Below are positions 55,990-64,000 of a stretch of 64,000 bases of DNA, piece after piece. Positions within the stretch are counted from its first letter, which is position 1; the number at the start of each line of letters is the position of its first letter. Source of the DNA: Vandiemenella viatica (taxonomy: Eukaryota > Arthropoda > Insecta > Orthoptera > Morabidae). The stretch is from contig JARYHS010013631.1 in assembly GCA_031002005.1 (NCBI GenBank), positions 62,679,832 through 62,743,831 on the forward strand, read 5' to 3'. Position numbers and translations under genes: made by a program. The notes under the pieces were generated by a model, which did not search any database, was not told where the DNA came from, and worked only from the letters and a program-made list of their open reading frames with translations.

Positions 55990-56624
55990 GGGTAAATCCA
56001 TGGCATTCCTAAGCATTGGTCCTCCTGTTGTTCACCTACAGACTTTTGACCGGGTTCTCATTGTGGGTCTGCGAGTAGTTGGATGGTCCTATCGACGGAT
56101 TGCTGCACATGTTGGTCGCAATGTATCGGTGGTGTGTCGCTGCTTTCGGCAGTGGTCGGTGGAACATTCCCACACTTGTAGATCATGTTCTGGACAGCCG
56201 CGTTTTACAGATGTATTGTTCGAGCAGCGGTGGCCGAACGAGCAGCATCCAGAGAAGTGATCCAGGCACATGTATCCGCTGTATTGTCAGCACGGACCAT
56301 TGGGAACCATCTGTTGGAAGCTGAACTAAACTCACGTGTGTCCTGGCCAGGCTATTTGTTATATCACAACACCGTCGTGGCGGTCTCCTCTGATGCCGTG
56401 AAAGAGTAGATTGGAGGATGGAATGGCGCTCTGTTGTCTTCACTGATGAGAGTATGCTGTATGCTAGAGATGGTCGTGAACGTGTGCAACGTAGACCTAA
56501 GGAGCGTCTTCTTATAGTGTGAATTCAACCCACGGGCCCAACCCCTGTCTATATGGTGTGAGGGGCAATCAGTTACAACTCGCGTTCACCTCTGGTGTTT
56601 GTGGAGAGGAAGGAAAACAGTACT

Positions 56625-56878
56625 GACCGAGCGGGGCGGTGTAACGGTTAGCGTTCTCGCCTCGCATTCGGGAGGACGGCGGTTCGAATCCCGGTCCGGG
56701 CATCCAGATTTGGGTTTTCCATGGTTTCCCCAAATCACTCCAGGCAAATGCCGGGATGCTTCCTTCAAAAGGCCATGGCCGAGTTCCTTCCCATTCCTTG
56801 CCCCCATCCTTGCCCCCCATCCTTTCCCGTCTCTAAAGACCTCGATGTTAAAAAGAGACGTAAAGCAGTTAAAAAAAA
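56625..56878 (+). mobile_element. SINE family I (subfamily B), 11-bp TSD, inside Tc1 relic
   Basis: Head GACCGAGCGGGGCGGTGTAA, B box GGTTCGAATCCCGG, body, tail CGTCTC ... GAGACG and an A-run. The TSD AAAACAGTACT is perfect at 56614-56624 and 56879-56889. Removing the insert and one TSD rejoins the transposase frame (ERKENST then RYFRQ). Confidence 0.93.
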
Positions 56879-56983
56879 AAAACAGTACTCGCTATTTCCG
56901 GCAGGTTGTTAAACGCCTACTGCTGCATTCTTTCGACAGGAAGGCGACCTGCTGTTCCAACAGGATAATTTAATCTCCCCATA

Positions 56984-57352
56984 GGGCGCGTCCATAAACC
57001 ACGTAGCTCCATTTTGGCTTTCTATGAACCCACCTCCCCCCCACGTAGCCTGACGGGTCTTTTGCCTCAACTCACTTTTTCCCCCCTCCCACGTAGCACG
57101 TAGCTTCGTCCCCTATTGATTCCAGAAGACATTTTGTACTGTTTTCTCTTGTCAGAATATCGTAAATTACATATGGAGATAATTAAATGACGGAAATAAA
57201 TATTCTCATGCTGTTGTGTGTTCTGTTCCTCATTTTAACTGTGACAATTAATATGAATGGAAAGCTACGTGGCCTGGCTCGGAAACCCCCCTGCCCCCAC
57301 ATAGCCCAGCGTAGCTTCTCAGCTTCTAGACACGTAGTTTATGGACGCTCCC
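56984..57352. mobile_element. TACGTAG-rich MITE, copy 3, TSD ATA, inside Tc1 relic
   Basis: 369 bp with ends GGGCGCGTCCATAAACCACG and, from the right, GGGAGCGTCCATAAACTACG. ATA flanks both sides (56981-56983, 57353-57355). Removing the insert and one ATA restores the expected PHT motif after the second catalytic Asp of the transposase, which independently confirms a 3-bp target duplication. Confidence 0.9.
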
Positions 57353-57744
57353 ATACGACTGCAGCAACGCAATATGATGTTCGTAGTGTACGATAACTGC
57401 CATGGCCGGCAAGATCACCTGATATCAATCCCATCGGTCTGCATGGCCAGCCGCAACCAATACCAAATTACGGTAACAGGTGCAAGGCACTTGGGTTAGT
57501 GTATCGTAAGATGCCATTCGCCGCCTGTATGATCGTCTGCATGCCAGAATACAAGCCAGTGTTGCTGCCCTGTACTGTGAAAAACCTGCTGCATTTCCTC
57601 TGAATTTGCTATCATGTAAATGCTACCACGATGTATTATCTGTTATTTTAATTTTCATTAAATTGCTGGTGTGAAAATTGAGGGTGTTGAGAAATTTTTT
57701 TCCCGCTGATATATATATGGCAATCGGCCTAATAGATATTAAGA

Positions 57745-57983
57745 AACCGAGAGTGGTGGTGTAACGGATAGCGTTCTGGCCTCGCATTCTGGAGGACGGC
57801 GGTTCGAATCACCGTCCGAGCATCCAGATTTGGTTTTTCCATGGTTTCCCAAATCACTCCAGGCAAATGCCGGGATTCTTCCTTCAAAAGGCCATGGCCG
57901 AATTCTTTCCAATTCCTTGCCCCCCATCCTTTCCCGTCTCTAAAGACCTCGCTGTTAGAGAGACGTTAAGCAGATAAAAAAAA
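57745..57983 (+). mobile_element. SINE family I (subfamily B), imperfect TSD
   Basis: Head AACCGAGAGTGGTGGTGTAA, B box GGTTCGAATCACC, full body and tail hairpin CGTCTC/GAGACG, ending CAGATAAAAAAAA. Flanking GATATTAAGA (57735-57744) and GACATTAAGA (57984-57993) agree at 9 of 10 bases. Confidence 0.9.
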
Positions 57984-57993
57984 GACATTAAGA

Positions 57994-60071
57994 TATCATT
58001 CCTCAACGTATTTATATGATCATGCATGTGTTAATGTGGCATCCAGTATTTATATGATTATTCATGTGAACGAAAGCACACGACACATTGACCATATACA
58101 ACACTTACATTAATCATCCACACCACACCTCGAGCCGGCAACTCTCGGCATGTGAAGCACTCTAGCCCGTGCGCTACCGAGGCTCGCAAAGTAGAAGTTG
58201 TATTACACGGAATGTGCAACTCGTTTTTGTTGGCGGTGGAGTTGGCGATGCGGTTACCTGCGTATATAGGCTGTACCGCACACTGCAGTGAGTTGCACTG
58301 GCACAGAGGAGGTGGGGGAATCCACACCATTCATTTCCGGAGCGGGCCACGCTGCATGGAGACGAACTGAGTGGTAAAAACCGAGCGTAGCGGAGTCGTG
58401 CGCAGAATATCTGTAGCAGAATTAAATGGCAAACCACCGCAGCAAGGAGCGACCATCTATTGTTAACGCTTCTTAAAAATCAAACCATTTAACAGTGAAT
58501 TGTTTAACTCGGCGAAAATTCGGTTCTACTTTTATTCTTTTTGTACGCAACGCAATAACAACTCCGATTTTCATTAAAAATGGCAGGTCATCTGATGAGC
58601 CCATAGTAAAAATAATTTTTTTTCATTAATTTCAAAATAATGATCTATAACAAGAAAATAGGAAGTTTTGGTTACTAATTTGTGATTGACCCACAACTTA
58701 GAAAGTGTAGCAAACTGGAATCTGAGCTAAAGGATTAATTGATTTTAATGATAGATTTGAATGAAAAGTCAGTAGATTTTTCCGAGATTGCCAGATCATT
58801 GAATACAAATAAAACATCGTGTTGGATCAGCCAATTTCCATTATCATTAGTATGGACTGTAACAACTCATGAATCGCTAGGCCTGACCCTATATCGAGTA
58901 GTTAGGCCAATTGATTTTGGGAAACCCAGAGCTTGTGGTTGATTGTGGCTATGTAAAACTTTAAAGGACTCTGAGGTCTGAAGATGTATAAACCTTTTGA
59001 TTTGGACCGTCTACAATTAATAAAAAAAGAAATTAATTGTACTAGAGGAAGAAAAACAGAAATCTTTTTATCAAAATATGATTTGCTCAATAAAGTAGTA
59101 AACATTTGTGAAATAAAATACACGAAATGTTTTATGTATCTGAAAAAATATTAAGAACCCTTATTTATATTGTAAACAAGTGAAATTATAATATGATATG
59201 TGAAGGAAGGTAGTTAGCTTTTTAGAGCAAGTTCTATAGCTGACTGAGCTTACCAGTTACGTATTTCTTTTCTATTTCGCTGTGTTGTTCTGTCCCGTGG
59301 TGCTGCATCCCATATGTATGATTATCAGAATCGTGTATTTTACGATTCCCACAAGAAAAGAAATTTATATTCGGCATTACGAGCAAATAACTAAAAGCAC
59401 TTATCTTTATCGTACGCAACTAAGAGATTTTTACAACCGTGTGCTAAGACCAGAATACTTGTCATAAAAATATGTTTTCGATAAGTAGCTATACGTTTTG
59501 GTTAGTATTGAATGTCTATTTTCTTATGATCCTAATGGAGCTATAAATAGTATTAAGTATATAACTCACATCAATGTAACAACTGCTGTGACTTTATTCC
59601 AAATGTGACATTTCCAGTAGCAGTCACCGTGGAAATTTTTAAACTGCCTCAAATTTAATTGTGGTCTGAGAACAAAGGATAATTGTTTTCCAGATTTTAC
59701 ATACGTATTTTTTAAATAAATATTCTGGCTTTAAGATGCGTTCTAAAACTGAAAAACGTAATGAAAATATATCAAGCAACTTACAAGCAGTGATAGCTTA
59801 TGTTGTGCAGGAAAATATGAGAAACTTTTTATGCCAGTGAATTCCTTTGTTCTCAATGAAATCGTCAAAAATTAACGTATCATAAAAAATGGTGTAAGAT
59901 TTAATTAGTTGTAACAAAGTGATAGTTTATATACATACTAATAAATTGCCACTAAAGATGAAACCACGCAAGTAAAGGAAAACGAAGTGGTTTTTTCACG
60001 TTTGTGTAGTCAAGTACAATCTTCTTAATCTGAAATATATGGTAATAACTAACTTGTTGCCAAAAGAAGCC
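57994..60071. other. Unique DNA, no gene seen
   Basis: A GC-richer part at 58100-58400 carries ORFs on both strands without domains. The rest is AT-rich. Confidence 0.35.
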
Positions 60072-60290
60072 GACCGAGCGTGGATGGTGAACGGTTAATG
60101 TTCTGGCCTCGCATTCGGAGGACACGGGTTTGAATCCTCGTCCCGGCATCCAAATTTGGGTTTTCCATGTTTTCCCTCAAAAGGCCATGGCCGAATTCCT
60201 TCCCATTCCTTATCGCCAGACCATACCGCCACTAATGAAATCGCCGTCGACGAGGCGTAAAGGCGTAAGCAATAAATAAATTTAAAAAAA
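60072..60290 (+). mobile_element. SINE family I with internal deletion
   Basis: Head CGACCGAGCGTGGATGGTGA, B box-like GGGTTTGAATCCTC, then TTTTCCATGTTTTCCC runs directly into TCAAAAGGCCATGGCCGAAT: the CACTCCAGGCAAATGCCGGG segment is missing. Tail ATCGCCGTCGACGAGGCGTA and an A-rich end. Confidence 0.82.
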
Positions 60291-60469
60291 TAGAAGACGA
60301 AATTTTTATTTCACACTCGGTGATTTGTCAAGCTATGTTAATAGATACTGCGATATACAGTGCGTTTAAGAGTAAATATCGGGGGTTTTGAGGCTTTGCA
60401 GAATTTTTATAATATGACTTAGAATTATAAATGAAGAATCAATAGAAACAAAAATTCAAATAGTGTTTT

Positions 60470-61200
60470 TACCTATACGTGTTCAATGTAAGCACCACTT
60501 GATACACGCTACATATCCGTTGTTAGGAGAGTTCTTACCATACCTTGACTAGCGTGTCTGGAGTAATTGATGCAAAAGCTGCTTCAATCCTGTTTCTTAA
60601 GTCGGGTAGGTCAGCTAGTAGCGGAGGTACATGAATCTATATGAACTCCCAAAGATAAAAATCACATGGCCTCAGATCGGATGAATGTGGAGGCGATGCG
60701 AAACAAGCAATGGTGGCCAATGCAACGTCGTTTAGTGAATTGCGTACTGAGTTATGCCAGTTAGGCAGCGCACCAACTTGCTACCAAATGAAGTTCTCTG
60801 GTTCATCGATTTGCAGTTGACGAAATAGCAATTGTTGTAGCGCATCAAGATAACAAACACCTGTTACAGCTGCTTCTACAAAAAGAAGGGCTCACAAACT
60901 TTGAACCGAGAAATGGCACAAGAAACATTCAATTTTGGGGAGTCCCGTTGCAACTGCAACTGACAGATTTCTTGGAGCTACGCGCAAAATAATTTCTCAC
61001 TCTTTCAATAACTACTTCAGTCAGGTTTGGTCGACCCGCACTCTTTACAAAGACAGCCGGTGTCTTCAAACTGTTAATATCATTTAAGGACGTTATTATC
61101 ACTTGGAAGATTGCAATGGAACTTAATGCGGAACGCACATTTAACTGCAACTACAGATTCACCTTTTGCAAAATGTAAAACACAAAAACTCGCCTTCTTT
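60470..61200 (-). pseudogene. DDE transposase relic (Tc1/mariner-related, LDFFLWG type)
   Basis: The minus strand carries an HTH-region relic (AGRPNLTEVVIERVRNYFAR then SSKKSV, resembling GRP...ER(V/I)R..F.RSP.KSVR) and, after a gap, GVCYLDALQQLLFRQLQIDE, PENFIW, ACFASPPHSSDLRPCDFYLW and ADLPDLRNRIEAAFASITPD followed by TLVKVW. This is the C-terminal half of a transposase family common in insects. The second-Asp block (normally QQDGAPPHW) reads a stop then QVGALPNWH, so it is lost. Several stops. The centre between HTH and the second block is deleted. Confidence 0.75.
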
Positions 61201-61384
61201 TATACTAGCACTTCTTTGTGGAAAGTAGAAGAAACACTGCATGCACATCCGTACTATGAAACTGTCTGATTTGCTCTTTCGTTTGATGTTTTATTTATTT
61301 ATTTGTCGTGTGGCTAAGCAACTAATGTAACACATATAAACATATACAACGACAAGAACGTTGGTGGATTTCACAAATCAATGT

Positions 61385-62790
61385 CAAGTTGTTGCAGCCA
61401 TGCTATGAAGGAAGTTGTAGCACTGTAAACATCTTGAAATGGTCCATCGTGCTTCCTCAGAGGACATTCCTTGATGAAGTGCTCCACGTTCTGGGAAGGA
61501 GCACCGCAGTCACAGATAGGAGAATCATGAAGTCCCTACTTACAGAGCATGGCGTTGTATTTGGCGTGACCTGTTTTTAGGCGATTTATTGTAACCCACT
61601 GATCTCTACTCCGATGGAACCCCGGAAGTCCAGTTAGAGAATCTTCAGTATCTTGATTTTTCACAGGTGTAGATTTCGAGATTTGTCTCCATTTTTTTTT
61701 TTACATCGAAGTCAATTACGTCATGCCATACTGGATTTAAGACGAGTGGGTTGTAAGGTCATTTAGGACCTCATGGATTGGGAGATCCTTTGGATGGTCA
61801 GGATGATGTAGTTTTATGGACTCACGTGCCGTTACTTCTTGGTGACCGAGCATGATAGGTGAGCGCTTAACGCTCTGGCCTGGCATTCAGGAGAACGCCG
61901 GTTCGAATCCCCTTCCGGGCATCCAGATTTGGATTTTCCATCGTTTCCCCAAATCACTCCAGGCGAATGCCGTGATTCTTCCTTCGAAAGGCAATAGCCG
62001 AATTCATTCCCGTTCCTTGTCCTCCAATTCCATTCCGCCTCTAATGACCTCGACTAGACGTAAAGCTAAATTAAAAAAAAAAAAAACTTTTGTGCGTCTT
62101 ACCTCTGGTGGTGGTATATTACTGATGATGGGTAACCAGGAGACTTGGATGTATTTTAGTGTGCCAGTTATTACTCTCATACACTACGTTGTCACACTAA
62201 AGCACAGTACTCAGCAACAGGGTAAACAATAGTGTGTTTGGTTTTTCGTAGCGAGTCCGCATCAGTTCCCCACGAAGTACCAGCTAGCTTCTTCAGTGTT
62301 TTAAGTTTCTGACGTGTGTTTTCCAGGTGTTTTTTCAATTCTGTTGCTCATGTAGAATGCGTATACTTCTGTTTTAATCGGGTTTAGTATAGTACTCATT
62401 CAAGTTTTCTAAGTCATTTTAGAGAGTGCTTTCACTTTCCTCTAACGTGGCAGTTTGGACAGCGACAGCTATATCTTCAGCGTAGTGGAATTTATTACCG
62501 ACTGTTTCAAGCTTGCCACTGGTGTATAAGTTGAAGAGCAATGAAGCTAATACCGACCTTTCAGGTAATTCATTTTTTACTCCAAGTGACTTACTTGTAT
62601 TTTGACAAACAGTGACCTTGAAATATCAGTATGTCAGCATGTTCTTCAGGAGAGATGTTAGTTCCCTGCAGTGCACATGCTTTTTAAGTTTAAGTCGTAG
62701 TCCATTCAGCCAAACTGTATCATATGCCGCTGTTAGATCGACAAAAGCTGCTGATGTTTTTTAACTTTTTCTGAAATCCGGCCTTGATGT
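61385..62790 (-). pseudogene. Degenerate LINE: reverse transcriptase to C-terminus
   Basis: On the minus strand from 62790 downward: AAFVDLTAAYDTVWLNGL (RT motif A with Asp), GVKNELPERSVLASLLFNLY (motif B; PQGS is PERS), FHYAEDIAVAVQ (motif C; the usual YADD is YAED, so one catalytic Asp is lost), MRVITGTLKYIQVSWLPIIS, NIPPPEVRRTK, the interrupting SINE, EVTARESIKLHHPDHPKDLP, then CDCGAPSQNVEHFIKECPL and the end AWLQQLDIDL. Domain order and motifs fit a jockey-like non-LTR retrotransposon. Many stops and frameshifts; the endonuclease is not present in the window, and the element may have been 5' truncated. Confidence 0.82.
61845..62086 (+). mobile_element. SINE family I (subfamily A) inside the LINE relic
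   Basis: Head ACCGAGCATGATAGGTGAGC, B box GGTTCGAATCCCC, body, and a tail shortened to CGCCTCTAATGACCTCGACT with AGACGTAAAGC, then an A-run. It splits the LINE between PEVRRTK and EVTARES. Flanks (CTTCTTGGTG and CTTTTGTGCG) suggest a worn TSD. Confidence 0.87.
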
Positions 62791-64000
62791 ATCATTTATA
62801 ATTGCGAGGCAAATAATAAAAATTGTGCAAAGCCTCAAAACCACAATATTCATTTTGAAACGCCTTAAAAAAAATGTAACGATTTAATCTTTGTGTAAGT
62901 AACTATGGTTTGTAGTAATCTCATTTGTAGAAGTTGACAACATTGGCAATGCCATTATAAACATTATTTACGTAAAGGCTTTCTAAAGAATACTGAAATG
63001 TAGTTTTTCTTCGTACACAGCCTTAACATCTTTCGAAGAATTAGCAGTTTCAGGCGATGGTTGAAACAAATAACATGCATAAACGTGTTTAAACTATGTA
63101 CATAAAATCTGAGTACAGAAATAAATAAAGAGAACCAACAAAAAAATTTCCTGGTAGTTAATTGATCGAAATATCTGTGATACTCTATGAATGAATTTTC
63201 GACACAAAACTTAATTACCACGCTGGCGAATTAATGAGCATTTAAGTATGATAAAAAATTTAAATATTAGAAAATTCTTAGAAACTATATAAAATTTATT
63301 CTTGATTTTATCTCAGACTAGTTTATTAGAAACATAAAGCCGCTAAATGAGGCGATGCGAGTTATAGTTAAACAGAAAATTAAAAGCATCAAATCACGTA
63401 TCTTCGTGGAAATTATTCCTGCTGGTGGGGAACACATCGTTTAAAGCAGAGCGCTCATAAGGGCTATATTTCACATTTATTACCCCAACAAACTCTGTAA
63501 TCCAAGCAGATGGCCGCTTAAAATTTACAGGCAGTAATTTCTTCGCTGATATGAAATAGCTGTAGCGGATGAGCTTCTCGGAAACCATAGAACAGTTTCT
63601 CAAAGCACAATAGACTCAGATTTCGAACCGGGTGTCCTCTGTACTAACTGTGATCACATTAGATGCTTATACGCCACTCGCGAAAGGAAATTAGGATCTC
63701 ATAGATTCCGAGTGAAAAAGGGAACACGTAGCTAGAACATTTGAGTGTATCAAATACACCTGTTGCCACTATTACACTGTTGTTTTGTATGGTGTCAGCT
63801 AAACATTGTACTCTCCATAAAACGTATTATTAGAGACGGTATCACAAGAGTTGAGCAAAACCAAAGTAGTTGTGGCTGATGAATTATAGAAAGAACATTA
63901 TTAACAATTACAATTCTTGGAAAAAGAATGAGACGTGATGTAATGTCAGTCGCCCGTCCAGCTGTGTGGTATTGCAACTATACTGTCTGAACAAAAGGAA
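62791..64000. other. AT-rich unique DNA, no gene seen
   Basis: ORFs 62964-63221, 63394-63603 and 63795-63977 (all minus) have no recognised domains. No repeat recognised. Confidence 0.35.

Larger units (their letters stand above)
55990..57708 (+). mobile_element. Tc1-like element relic interrupted by a SINE and a MITE
   Basis: The transposase starts at ATG 56000: FDRVLIVGLRVVGWSYRRIA then AHVGRNVSVVCRCFRQW is the N-terminal HTH. It continues with frameshifts (RAAVAERAASREVIQAHVSA), MEWRSVVFTDES (first Asp), GAISYNSRSPLVF, then the SINE (56625-56878), TRYFRQVVKRLLLHSFDRKA, QQDN (second Asp), the MITE (56984-57352), and LPWPARSPDINPIG where the catalytic Glu is Gly. Several stops. The right end GGGTGTTGAGAAATTTTTTTCCC resembles the 26.1-kb Tc1 end. 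Same lineage as the palindromic Tc1. Confidence 0.85.

Noticed and set aside
56586..56807. Recurring ORFs of the type MGARNGKE(L/F)GHGLLKEASRHLP (also 48002, 57739 and others) as a protein family
   Set aside because: They are antisense readings of SINE family I; similarity follows SINE copies exactly, including their tRNA-like heads.
1..64000. CRISPR arrays, operons, bacterial-style promoters or phage elements
   Set aside because: Repeats here are interspersed eukaryotic transposons with TSDs; no regularly spaced short repeats with unique spacers and no clustered bacterial-type genes are present.

Overview
The window looks like intergenic or intronic DNA from a large, AT-rich animal genome, most likely an insect. 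A polyneopteran (cricket, locust, cockroach or stick-insect type) would fit, because several repeats (the WNVRSLN-type LINE, the CATCTA repeat, the tRNA-derived SINE with a long conserved body) resemble ones I associate with those groups. The species is not settled by the sequence. I see no intact host protein-coding gene, rRNA or functional tRNA. Nearly everything I can interpret is transposable-element material in various states of decay, separated by AT-rich unique DNA.

Region by region. 0-9 kb: the end of a C-rich hAT-type MITE, several minus-strand SINEs, a frameshifted helix-turn-helix (HTH) protein relic at 3.5 kb and a mariner relic at 8.5 kb. 9-18 kb: a LINE C-terminus (11.1 kb), a Helitron helicase fragment (12.8 kb), and a LINE 3' end split by an internally deleted mariner (16.2-17.7 kb). 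18-24 kb: unique DNA, then a nested block at 20.8-22.9 kb with an 8-bp-TSD MITE and a LINE that keeps both ends but lost its middle. 24.7-29.8 kb is the most remarkable part: a Tc1 element rebuilt as a nearly perfect 1.44-kb palindrome, a LINE RNase H ORF, two 607-bp foldback elements inserted in opposite orientation 32 bp apart (each with its own perfect 8-bp TSD), and a further foldback element. 30-44 kb: SINEs, hAT-like remnants, a 0.95-kb inverted duplication carrying a tRNA-Met-like sequence in each arm, two copies of a TACGTAG-rich MITE and two hammerhead-ribozyme-like signatures. 44-64 kb: many SINEs, one nested in another with a 14-bp TSD, a 257-bp hAT MITE, a 175-bp tandem duplication, a Tc1 relic interrupted by a SINE and by a MITE, another transposase relic and a degenerate LINE with reverse-transcriptase motifs.

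The elements do not work together as a pathway, but they record a history: LINEs and Tc1/mariner elements are oldest, SINEs and MITEs landed in them, and their target-site duplications order the events. The SINE family shows apparent compensatory changes in a 3' hairpin, a hint that this RNA structure matters for its retrotransposition. The long hairpins at 24.7-29.8 kb and 36.7-37.7 kb could give double-stranded RNA if transcribed; that is inference. Boundaries given for degenerate elements are approximate unless a TSD is stated.
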